From Palsa-147 sp049279675 (lineage in GTDB: Bacteria > Acidobacteriota > Terriglobia > Acidiferrales > UBA7541), in NCBI GenBank assembly GCA_049279675.1, contig JBAPOP010000053.1, positions 1 to 64,000 of the forward strand: a DNA stretch of 64,000 bases. Reading direction: 5' to 3'. This document shows, in pieces, positions 24,353-31,841 of the stretch (its first letter is position 1; each line of letters starts with the position of its first letter). The notes beneath the pieces were generated by a model. The model did not search any database. It saw only the letters and a list, made by a program, of their open reading frames with translations, and was not told where the DNA came from. The position numbers were made by a program, and so were the translations under genes.

Positions 24353-25144
24353 TCAGTTCTCCGCCTGAAGCCGCGCAAGGATCGGCGCTGGGTCGCCATC
24401 GTGGCCGGAGTCCGCGTCAATTTGCCCACCCGCGATTCGAACCGCGCGGGTTGCCATACGCAGCACTTCGTTGCGCGCGTGGGTGCTGACGAGAATTGTG
24501 CAGCCGTCCGTCTGCAGCGCCGCGAGAGCCTGCGCGAACCATTCGCGACCTTCGACATCGAGTCCCGAAGAGGGCTCATCCAGAAGCAGTATCCGCGGCG
24601 AGTGGACTAGCGCGCGCGCAATCGCAAGCCGCTGGCGCATTCCGCGCGAAAACGTGCGAACGAGGCTTGTCGCGCGAGTGCTAAGGCCGCAAGCCGCGAG
24701 AAGTTCTGCCGAACGAGCGGCCGGTTCCGGCACCCCGTAAAGACGCGAGAAGAAAATCAAATTTTCTTCAGCGGTGAGCTCGTCGTAGAGCAGAGTGCTG
24801 TGCGCGACCATGCCGATTCGGCGTTTGACCGCCCTCGGGAAAACTTCCGTCAATCCTGAAAATTGAACGCGTCCGGAATTCGGGCGCACTAGAAGGGCCG
24901 CGGTCCGCAATAGTGTGGTCTTCCCCGCTCCGTTGGGGCCGAGCAGCGCGACGAATTCGCCGGGTAGAATTTTGAGGGAGATGCCGCGGAGAGCGATCAG
25001 CGAGCCGTAACGCTTTTCCACTCGATCGAAACTCAAGCCCAGGCGTTCAACTCCATCGGCTGGTTCCAAGGGCGTGGACTCAGCCCCGCACGAGATCGCG
25101 AAGAGTTTGCTCGAATTGCGCGCGCTGGGCGTTGTAATCGTCAT
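24353..25144 (-). CDS. ccmA: CcmA, ATPase of the haem-handling ABC transporter
   Basis: The 263-residue ABC ATPase has Walker A GPNGAGKTT, Q-loop region VAHSTLLYDELTAEENL, ABC signature FSRGMRQRL, Walker B RILLLDEPSSGLD and the H-loop STHARNE. The ABC fold begins near residue 36 (LSFDRVEKRYG); the first 35 residues have no counterpart in typical CcmA and overlap the upstream gene by 65 bases, so the true start may be a later TTG (about 25065). With CcmB it powers release of holo-CcmE. By sequence alone it could be another ABC ATPase, but the ccmB fusion-like spacing settles the assignment. Confidence 0.93.
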   Translation of the reverse strand: MTITTPSARNSSKLFAISCGAESTPLEPADGVERLGLSFDRVEKRYGSLIALRGISLKILPGEFVALLGPNGAGKTTLLRTAALLVRPNSGRVQFSGLTEVFPRAVKRRIGMVAHSTLLYDELTAEENLIFFSRLYGVPEPAARSAELLAACGLSTRATSLVRTFSRGMRQRLAIARALVHSPRILLLDEPSSGLDVEGREWFAQALAALQTDGCTILVSTHARNEVLRMATRAVRIAGGQIDADSGHDGDPAPILARLQAEN

Positions 25145-26393
25145 CCGAGATCGTGCCGGCTTGGTGACGCAATTCGAGTCGAAACAGTTTTTCTTTCAGT
25201 TCATCCAAACTTCCGCGAACATGGCTATCCATTTGCGAACTCTGTGAAGCGGCGCTCGATGCCGCCGGCTCGCGCGAAGGTCGAGACGATGCGACAGGCG
25301 CTGCAACCGCGACTGAACCCGCGCCGGCGATCGCAACTTGCGGACGCTTCCACAAGAAGACCATGCCAAGCGCAAATAGAGCGGCAAATCCACCGACGAG
25401 AATCCATTTCAAACTATCGAGTCTTCCCGGAAGCGAAGTGACTGTCGCAGTGGTATCGCTCGCGCGAGAATTCACAGACGGATTGTCGTTGCCGCCTCCG
25501 CCGCCATTGCCAGTTGCGTCTGTCGGTGGAGGGGCGGTACCGGAAATCGAAATTTGCAGCGGCGTATTCGGTGCCACTGACTCACGCCCGTAAATCGCCC
25601 AACCTTCCTGTTGTCCGCCCGCGGCGAATCCGGCCGCGTTCACTTGCACTGCCGGCGGCGCCACCAGCAGGACTTGCTTGGCGGCATACGGAGAAATCAT
25701 TTCAAGCGTCGCTTGATTCGATACGTACGGGAGCTGGTACGCGATTCGCACGCCGTTCTTTCCGGGGCGAAATGCGAACGCGATCGCAGACTGCCCGTTG
25801 CCTTTGTCAATCGTCCCTTGAACCACTGGCATTCCCGCTGACGACCACGCGGAGACTTGTTGAATTTGTGCGTCCTTCGGAACCACGAACGAGAACGTGC
25901 CCGAGTCCTTATAAAAAGCGACCGGGGGCTGCGTGTCGTTTTCAACCGTAAATTCTTCGCCGAGAACGAGAGTGGAACCGGATGGTTGCAGGACGATGTC
26001 GTGCTGCGTGATGGATATCGCCGACGGCTTGTCGGTGGGGTCGAAAATCTCGACGGATACAGACGGCGTGCCGGGAGTCAACGGCGTATGGTAATTCACG
26101 CCGTGGAACGGCACGCGGATTAGCATCGGTCCCGACCCAATCGCGGCATTGTTGATCGTGAAATGACCCTCAGCGTCTGACTTCACCGTCGCGACCGGCT
26201 GCATGCCGCCCTGCAGCTGAATCAAGATCACATCAAGTCCCGCGCCAGGCTTTCCGTTGGTGCCGTTGCGAATCGTCCCGGTCACGCTTCCGGCGAACGA
26301 AATCGAGGCAGCCGCCAACACGGCGGCGATCAGCACCGCAAACTTTGACAATCGTTCGGTCATTCCCACTCGATTCTCATTCCTCATTGGCAT
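25080..26393 (-). CDS. Membrane protein with regulatory-like beta domain and CcmI-like C-terminal motif
   Basis: The 437-residue protein has a signal peptide (SKFAVLIAAVLAAASISFAG), a CarboxypepD_reg-like domain (about 35-110: SVTGTIRNGTNGKPGAGLDV), a further beta-rich periplasmic region, a Gly/Asn linker (GNGGGGGNDN), one membrane helix (WILVGGFAALFALGMVFLWK, about 331-350), then a cytoplasmic tail ending in LDELKEKLFRLELRHQAGTI SDDDY. That last motif resembles the short N-terminal loop of CcmI and recurs in the neighbouring 112-residue protein. It lies between the CcmI-like gene (one base gap) and ccmA, so it is probably a dedicated part of this cytochrome c maturation system. I know no characterised homologue. 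Confidence 0.7.
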   Translation of the reverse strand: MPMRNENRVGMTERLSKFAVLIAAVLAAASISFAGSVTGTIRNGTNGKPGAGLDVILIQLQGGMQPVATVKSDAEGHFTINNAAIGSGPMLIRVPFHGVNYHTPLTPGTPSVSVEIFDPTDKPSAISITQHDIVLQPSGSTLVLGEEFTVENDTQPPVAFYKDSGTFSFVVPKDAQIQQVSAWSSAGMPVVQGTIDKGNGQSAIAFAFRPGKNGVRIAYQLPYVSNQATLEMISPYAAKQVLLVAPPAVQVNAAGFAAGGQQEGWAIYGRESVAPNTPLQISISGTAPPPTDATGNGGGGGNDNPSVNSRASDTTATVTSLPGRLDSLKWILVGGFAALFALGMVFLWKRPQVAIAGAGSVAVAAPVASSRPSREPAASSAASQSSQMDSHVRGSLDELKEKLFRLELRHQAGTISDDDYNAQRAQFEQTLRDLVRG

Positions 26394-26394
26394 A

Positions 26395-26733
26395 TCAGGA
26401 GCCGCGAGGCGCAGGTTTACGCGACATCGCCTGGCGTGTCGCCGGAGTCGGAGCGCCGCCGGTCAGTTCATCCATATCGCCGAGAACCCGAGCAGCCTCG
26501 GCTTCGAGCGATTGCCTCATGTCCTCGAAATCCTGCTCCGAAAATTTGCCCGCGCGATACTCGAAGCGAAGATCCCGAAGGTTATCGTAGATTGCGTCCC
26601 GGCGCTCGAGGAGACTATCAAGCCGCGAACGGCGCGGGGCGGAATCCGAAGCATCCGCGTCGATTAAGAAAATGAAAATCACGGTCGCGGCGGCGAGCAG
26701 GACGCAAGCGAGCGCAATCGCCGCGCTACTCAT
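26395..26733 (-). CDS. Short CcmI-like membrane protein
   Basis: The 112-residue protein has one N-terminal membrane segment (AIALACVLLAAATVIFIFLI), then a charged helical segment LLERRDAIYDNLRDLRFEYR followed by AGKFSEQDFEDMRQSLEAEA. That matches the cytoplasmic loop of CcmI/CycH N-terminal domains. The second membrane segment and the TPR domain that binds apocytochrome c are missing, so it is at most a CcmI-1 module. It overlaps the end of ccmH by eight bases. CcmI normally presents apocytochrome to CcmF/H; here that job may be shared with the adjacent 437-residue protein. Confidence 0.75.
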   Translation of the reverse strand: MSSAAIALACVLLAAATVIFIFLIDADASDSAPRRSRLDSLLERRDAIYDNLRDLRFEYRAGKFSEQDFEDMRQSLEAEAARVLGDMDELTGGAPTPATRQAMSRKPAPRGS

Positions 26734-27223
26734 CGGGACCCATCTCTCGCCGCGCGCGCGCGATCAGATCCGCGGACACGCGAGACGGCGCGACCTCCGC
26801 CGCCTTCCGCCGCCAATGCACGAGCGCGAACCGGACGACTACGATCCCTCCGATAACCGCGATGATCGGCATCAGCCACATCCAGAGATTAAAGCCCTTG
26901 GCCGCGGGCAGAAGAAGCACAGCTGCGCCATATTCCTGCACAAAATTCTGAACAATCAAGTCGTCCGACTCGCTACGGCCCACGCGCGTGTCAATCTCTC
27001 TCAGCATATCGTGCGAGTAAGTGCAACCGACGTGATTGCAAACGCCGAGGATTTGGTTGCAGCCGCAAACGCACATCATCCGCATGCTGAGCGACTTGGC
27101 GCGATCGCTCTGCTGCGCCACTGCGAGCGGAACCACCAACAAGCTCAAAACCAGGCTAGACAGCACGAGGGACCGCCTGACGCGCAAGCGATATCTAGCA
27201 CCGCTGGCAGCGGGCTCAATCAT
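26726..27223 (-). CDS. ccmH: CcmH/CycL-type cytochrome c maturation protein with variant cysteine motif
   Basis: The protein has 165 residues from ATG 27223 (ATG 27229 also possible), with a signal/anchor segment (LVLSSLVLSLLVVPLAVAQ), a CcmH-type helical domain and a C-terminal membrane helix (WMWLMPIIAVIGGIVVV). Instead of the normal LRCPVCQNQ, the redox site reads MMCVCGCNQ (Cys51, 53, 55), followed by VCNHVGC (Cys62, 67). Residues after it (DDLIVQNFVQEYG) fit the family. CcmH reduces or holds the CxxCH of apocytochromes. It overlaps the end of ccmF by eight bases. The family assignment is sound but the chemistry may differ. Confidence 0.9.
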   Translation of the reverse strand: MIEPAASGARYRLRVRRSLVLSSLVLSLLVVPLAVAQQSDRAKSLSMRMMCVCGCNQILGVCNHVGCTYSHDMLREIDTRVGRSESDDLIVQNFVQEYGAAVLLLPAAKGFNLWMWLMPIIAVIGGIVVVRFALVHWRRKAAEVAPSRVSADLIARARREMGPDE

Positions 27224-29270
27224 CGCCATGCGCGACTCCGACGGATTGAGGCAGCGGGCCGCTCGGCGCGGGTGACGCTTCCGTCGCGCCACGGAGCACA
27301 ATCACAGGCTGGCGGCTCGGTATCAAAGAAAGCGCCGTGCCGAGAACCAAAATCAGGCCGCCGAACCAAATACATTTGACTAGAGGATTCAGATAGGCGT
27401 GAATCACCGGGCGATTCGTCTCCGGACTGCGCCCCGCGTACACGACGTAGAGGTCGCGCAATGGCGTGGATTGGATCGCGACCATCGTCTCCGTTACTTG
27501 GCTCGCCAGGAAAAACCGGCGCTCGGGATAAAGCATCATGAGCGATTTGCCGTCGCGGAGAATTTCGAGCGTGGCGCGCTCGGAGTCGTAATTCGGATCT
27601 TTCAGTTCGTCGAAATTCTGGCAGACGATGGTGTATGGCCCGATCGTCATTCGCGAGCCGACAGCCATTTCCTGCTGAACATCCTTGTTGAACGCCTGCC
27701 CGGAGATTCCGATGAAGATCACGACGATGGCAAAGTGAACGATGTACCCGCCGTATCGACGGGTATTGCGCATCACGAGCTGGCCCGCGGACGCAATGAT
27801 GTTCGTGCCTGAGCGCGCGGAAATCACCCGCGCCCCCCGCCAAAATTCAGCCGCGATTGTTAGCGTCACGAAGACGGAAAGGATCAGGCAGACGAGCGGA
27901 TAGATATAGCGAAGCCCGAATACGAGGGCAATGACTCCCGTCGCGATCCCTCCCGCCATCGGCCACGCAAAGTTCCGTTTCAAACTATCAAACGAAGTCT
28001 TGCGCCACGCGAGAAGCGGGCCGACGCCGGTGAGAAACAGCAGGAACAGTGCGATCGGAATTGTCACCTTGTTAAAAAATGGCGCTCCGACACTGATCTT
28101 GATTCCTTCTACCCATTCCGAGATTACAGGAAAGAGCGTTCCCCATAGAACCGCGAAGCACCCAGCCAAAAGAATCAGGTTATTGAAAAGAAAACTCGAT
28201 TCGCGCGAAACAAGCGAATCGAGCTGGTTATCGCTGCGCAGATAATCGCGATTCTTCCAGAATGCGATAACACACGCGACGAGGATAAACACGAGAAAAC
28301 ATGTGAACCATGTGCCGATGGAAGATTGCGCGAAAGCGTGCACGGAGCTGACGACGCCGGAGCGCGTCAAGAGCGTTCCCAGAATACACAGCATGAAGGT
28401 GACGAAAACAAGCCAAACATTCCAGACCTTCATCATCCCGCGCTTTTCCTGCATCATCACCGAGTGCAGAAATGCCGTCGCGGTAATCCACGGTAGAAAC
28501 GAAGCGTTCTCAACTGGGTCCCAAGCCCAATAGCCGCCCCAGCCGAGGACGGCATACGCCCAATGGGCGCCGAGAAGAACTCCCACGCTCTGGAACGCCC
28601 AAGCCACCATCGTCCAGCGCCGCGTAATGTGAATCCATTTTTCGCCTGGGTACCTGCCAAGCAACGCCGCCATCGCGAAGGCAAATGGCACCGTGAATCC
28701 CGTATAGCCGAGGTACAGCATCGGCGGATGGATCACCATCTCGGGATACTGCAGCAGCGGATTCAAGCCGTGACCATCAGCCTGAGCGACCACAGTAAGC
28801 ACGCCGCCCGCGCTGGCGTGGCCGAGAATTTGAAACGGCGCCGCGACGAAATTATTCAGAACGAGAAAGAAGCTTTGAACCGTCGCGAGAACCACTCCGA
28901 CGTAAGGCATTAGTTCGGGATGCTTGCGACGATTGAGAAAGAGCGCCAGGAACGCGTAAATCGAGAGCAGCCAGCTCCAAAAAAGCAGCGATCCTTCCTG
29001 CCCGGACCAAAGCGCAGCAAACTTGTAATAGAACGGGAGGTCGCGATTGCTGTGCTCGGCGACATACGCCATCGAGAAATTGTTCGTGAACAAGAGGTAT
29101 TCAAGTGAAACGACGGCCATGCTGACGAGGACAAAGACGGCCATGCCGGCGTTTCGCGCGCTCTTTGTAAGCAGAGGATTCCGAGTGCGGATCGCGGCAA
29201 TTCCCGCGCCCACCGCATACACAGCCGCAATCAACGCAAGGACTAGAGCGAATGAACCAAATATGTCCAC
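27216..29270 (-). CDS. ccmF: Cytochrome c haem lyase subunit CcmF
   Basis: The 684-residue protein has about 15 membrane helices and the haem-handling tryptophan loop GWGGYWAWDPVENASFLPW. Flanking histidines are visible in VIHPPMLYLGYTGF and TATAFLHSVMMQ. CcmF takes haem from CcmE and, with CcmH and CcmI, attaches it to the CxxCH cysteines of apocytochromes outside the membrane. The start is GTG 29270, 13 bases after ccmE. A large periplasmic loop occurs in the last third. Length is normal for the family. Confidence 0.96.
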   Translation of the reverse strand: MDIFGSFALVLALIAAVYAVGAGIAAIRTRNPLLTKSARNAGMAVFVLVSMAVVSLEYLLFTNNFSMAYVAEHSNRDLPFYYKFAALWSGQEGSLLFWSWLLSIYAFLALFLNRRKHPELMPYVGVVLATVQSFFLVLNNFVAAPFQILGHASAGGVLTVVAQADGHGLNPLLQYPEMVIHPPMLYLGYTGFTVPFAFAMAALLGRYPGEKWIHITRRWTMVAWAFQSVGVLLGAHWAYAVLGWGGYWAWDPVENASFLPWITATAFLHSVMMQEKRGMMKVWNVWLVFVTFMLCILGTLLTRSGVVSSVHAFAQSSIGTWFTCFLVFILVACVIAFWKNRDYLRSDNQLDSLVSRESSFLFNNLILLAGCFAVLWGTLFPVISEWVEGIKISVGAPFFNKVTIPIALFLLFLTGVGPLLAWRKTSFDSLKRNFAWPMAGGIATGVIALVFGLRYIYPLVCLILSVFVTLTIAAEFWRGARVISARSGTNIIASAGQLVMRNTRRYGGYIVHFAIVVIFIGISGQAFNKDVQQEMAVGSRMTIGPYTIVCQNFDELKDPNYDSERATLEILRDGKSLMMLYPERRFFLASQVTETMVAIQSTPLRDLYVVYAGRSPETNRPVIHAYLNPLVKCIWFGGLILVLGTALSLIPSRQPVIVLRGATEASPAPSGPLPQSVGVAHGDD

Positions 29271-29283
29271 TAAATCGCCTTGG

Positions 29284-29745
29284 TCAACTCAGCCTCGAGT
29301 TCGAGGGGGCCAGGTTTGAAGAAGAAGTATTCGCAGCGCCCGTCGAGCCGGGCTGCTGCGGTGTGGCTTGATACTTTGATGCGCACTTGGCCTGAACCTG
29401 CTCGGCCACGAATCGTCCGTCCGGCATCAACTTCCCTTCCACCAGCGCCTGCGCTCCGCCTTTGAAGGTATCGGGAAGGGGATCTCTACCGGCATAACTC
29501 ACATTGAGGACTTTTCCCTGCTCTTCCAGGACGAAATCCACGCGGCCGGGTAAGTGTTGGATCGAACCGTCTCGCACATTCCCGGATACACGCATTCGCT
29601 GATGAAGCGCGGAACCCTGCAAGGTCTGAAGCTCGGTGAGCGTGTGGTAGTAGGTCTTGCTCTGAGTAAAACCGACATACGCCAGCGACAGCATGGTAAC
29701 GATGATAATTGCTGAACCGATGGAAAATTTAACGCGAGCGGTCAT
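29284..29745 (-). CDS. ccmE: Haem chaperone CcmE, CxxxY type
   Basis: The 153-residue protein has an N-terminal membrane anchor (FSIGSAIIIVTMLSLAYVGF), then the OB-fold of CcmE (LHQRMRVSGNVRDGS, YAGRDPLPDTFKGGAQALVE). The site that holds haem covalently is HxxxY in most bacteria; here it reads Cys121-A-S-K-Tyr125. This cysteine version is known from archaea and some Desulfovibrio. A Pro/Ser-rich tail follows (126-153). It is the first gene of the ccm run. A TAGAAT box stands upstream (29793-29788) without an obvious -35. Confidence 0.94.
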   Translation of the reverse strand: MTARVKFSIGSAIIIVTMLSLAYVGFTQSKTYYHTLTELQTLQGSALHQRMRVSGNVRDGSIQHLPGRVDFVLEEQGKVLNVSYAGRDPLPDTFKGGAQALVEGKLMPDGRFVAEQVQAKCASKYQATPQQPGSTGAANTSSSNLAPSNSRLS

Positions 29746-29860
29746 TGTCCCAAACGCCTAACGCCTTTCCTTCAAAAATCAAACTGGATTCTACCACAAC
29801 GAGGGTCGAGCGGCGGCTGGGGGGACGACTTCGGCGGGCGTTGCAGCGGATGTTTGCGGC

Positions 29861-30163
29861 TCAGGGCCCGAGCTTCGAGCGCAAACATCCAACCAATTCT
29901 GGAGCGAGTTGTGAAATGTTCATGCCTTCTGAAACCATAAACTTACAGCTCAAGATTGGCCGGGCCTGCGTGTCGTCGGCAAGCTGGCAGTCCACGCGGC
30001 AATATTGGCACTCCTGATTCCAGCAGAACCGGCCATAAGGAATCGTGTCAGGACTGATGAATTGGAAGCAGCGAAGGACGGAGTTCTTCTCCGGAACGAG
30101 AAATGTTCTCCCAAGTACGTTGATTTCCACGAGACGTTCGAACGGCCGAAAAACTTCGGACAT
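29861..30163 (-). CDS. Small [2Fe-2S] ferredoxin-like protein (Fer2_4 type)
   Basis: The protein has 100 residues from ATG 30163. Four cysteines follow the plant-type pattern: Cys47, Cys52, Cys55 (FCWNQECQYCRV) and Cys73 (ILSCKFMVSEGMNI). The fold begins with a beta-grasp strand VEINVLGRTFLVPEKNSVL. The sequence resembles the short [2Fe-2S] domains at the N-terminus of larger redox enzymes, but here it stands alone. Four further cysteines occur (32, 59, 93 and nearby). It lies just upstream of ccmE on the same strand, 115 bases away. Its redox partner is unknown. Confidence 0.75.
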   Translation of the reverse strand: MSEVFRPFERLVEINVLGRTFLVPEKNSVLRCFQFISPDTIPYGRFCWNQECQYCRVDCQLADDTQARPILSCKFMVSEGMNISQLAPELVGCLRSKLGP

Positions 30164-30283
30164 GATCTCGAATTCCCTCGCGCCTACCTCAATTGTAAAA
30201 GTAAGCGACGCACCGCGCCGCCGCAACCGTAGCAGGCTGCGTCGTGTCCAAAGCCCAACTGCCGGGTACTGGACACAAGTGCG

Positions 30284-30799
30284 CTATGCGGGATGTGCGA
30301 GCCGTTCGTACTCAACGCGCGCGGGTTCCGGGAACAGTACGACGAGCGAATAGATGCCCAGTGCCGTCCCGAAAGGCAGCCGTATAAGCGCCAGAAACGC
30401 CAGGACAACCGTCAGGATCCGAGCCCAGGACGCCCGTTCGAGAAGGCCCCATCCGGCAACAATCGACGCGACGCCGATCACAACGGTAATGACGCTCCCG
30501 AACATGATTCCCGTCTCGATGAGTCGCGCCAGCGGAAATCCATGGGGCATATCCGGTATTCGATCCGTCAGGGCCGTGGCGAAGCCGCCGATCCATCGCG
30601 CCCCGATCAAACCGAGCCAGCCCGCCATCAGAATCCTCATCACCCCACGAACGATCCAGAGCACACCGAGAATCGAGAGATGCCGGTCGAGTCGCGCGGC
30701 GGGCGCAGCGCCGGTCGTTGAAACTACGATGGCCCGCCCGCAGCCGCTGCAGAAGCGCGCGGCATCCGGCAATGCCATGCCACAACGATCGCAAAACAT
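30284..30799 (-). CDS. Zinc-ribbon membrane protein
   Basis: The 171-residue protein begins MFCDRCGMALPDAARFCSGCG, a classic zinc-ribbon (two CxxC pairs), followed by a linker and about four membrane helices (for example SILGVLWIVRGVMRILMAGW and SVITVVIGVASIVAGWGLLE). This DUF2614/RDD-like arrangement is widespread and of unknown role. ATG 30799 is preceded by GGAGG and starts the conserved zinc-ribbon; the longer frame adds seven residues. Both neighbours are on the same strand but too far away to prove an operon. Confidence 0.8.
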   Translation of the reverse strand: MFCDRCGMALPDAARFCSGCGRAIVVSTTGAAPAARLDRHLSILGVLWIVRGVMRILMAGWLGLIGARWIGGFATALTDRIPDMPHGFPLARLIETGIMFGSVITVVIGVASIVAGWGLLERASWARILTVVLAFLALIRLPFGTALGIYSLVVLFPEPARVEYERLAHPA

Positions 30800-30884
30800 A
30801 GAACACCTCCAGAACCGCAAGTAGCTCTACCTCTGAATACGTCTGTGGGGTGGGAAATGTTTCTTGGCGTGTCGCCTGGATCGG

Positions 30885-31838
30885 TTAAGCGAAGAATTGC
30901 CCCATGCGGCGAAACTTCTCGTAACGGCGCGCGACGAGTTCTTGCGCCGGCAATCGCGAGAAATCACGCAGGGAGTTCACAAGCGCTGCATCGAGAAATC
31001 GCGCGGCCGCCTCGTAGTCAACGTGCGCGCCGCCCTCAGGCTCGGGAATAATTTCATCGATCAACTTCAACTCGAGGAGATCGTTCGCGGTGATGCGGAG
31101 AGCTTCAGCCGCCACTTCGGCCTTCGCCGCACTGCGCCACATGATCGACGCGCAACCTTCAGGCGAAATAACGGAGTAGACAGAATTTTCGAGCATGTGA
31201 ATCCGGTCGCCGACGGCGATCGCCAGCGCTCCTCCCGAGCCACCCTCGCCCGTGATAGTCACGAGAATAGGCACCGGCAGCCGCGCCATTTCGCGGAGAT
31301 TCACCGAGATGGCTTCGGCTTGCCCGCGTTCCTCCGCATCCACGCCGGGATAAGCTCCTGGAGTGTCTATAAATGAAAGAATCGGCCGGTTGAACTTCGC
31401 AGCCAGATTCATCGCGCGAAGCGCTTTGCGATAACCTTCAGGCTTCGCCTGGCCAAAATTCCGAGCCACGCGCTGTTTGGTATCGTGGCCTTTCTGCTGT
31501 CCAATCACCATCACCGGACTGCCGTGATACTTCGCCATGCCGCAGACCATCGCGGGATCGTCTGCGAACGCGCGATCACCGTGAATTTCGATGAAATCCT
31601 CGAAGAGCAGCTGAATGTAATCGAGCGTTTGCGGGCGCTGAGGATGGCGGGCGAGTTGCAGCCGTTGCCATGCGCCGAGGTGAGCGTAGAAATCGCGCTT
31701 CAATTCCGCCACCTGGCGCTGCAGGCGCTCGAGCGCGAAAGCGTTGTCGACGCCGTCGCCCGAAAGGCTCAGAAGATCGTCCACTTCGCGTTCAAGAGTG
31801 TCGATCTCCCGCTGACGTTTTTTGTCTTGTTTTTTCAT
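30885..31838 (-). CDS. accA: Acetyl-CoA carboxylase carboxyltransferase subunit alpha
   Basis: The 317-residue protein has the normal AccA layout: an N-terminal coiled segment (LEREVDDLLSLSG, LERLQRQVAELKRDFY) and the crotonase-fold carboxyltransferase domain with IHGDRAFADDPAMV, GQQKGHDTKQRVARNFGQ, FIDTPGAYPG and GEGGSGGALAIAVGD. With AccD it moves the carboxyl group from biotin to acetyl-CoA to make malonyl-CoA for fatty acids. It starts three bases after the dnaE stop codon, the same dnaE-accA order known from many bacteria. accD is not in the window. Confidence 0.97.
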   Translation of the reverse strand: MKKQDKKRQREIDTLEREVDDLLSLSGDGVDNAFALERLQRQVAELKRDFYAHLGAWQRLQLARHPQRPQTLDYIQLLFEDFIEIHGDRAFADDPAMVCGMAKYHGSPVMVIGQQKGHDTKQRVARNFGQAKPEGYRKALRAMNLAAKFNRPILSFIDTPGAYPGVDAEERGQAEAISVNLREMARLPVPILVTITGEGGSGGALAIAVGDRIHMLENSVYSVISPEGCASIMWRSAAKAEVAAEALRITANDLLELKLIDEIIPEPEGGAHVDYEAAARFLDAALVNSLRDFSRLPAQELVARRYEKFRRMGQFFA

Positions 31839-31841
31839 CGC

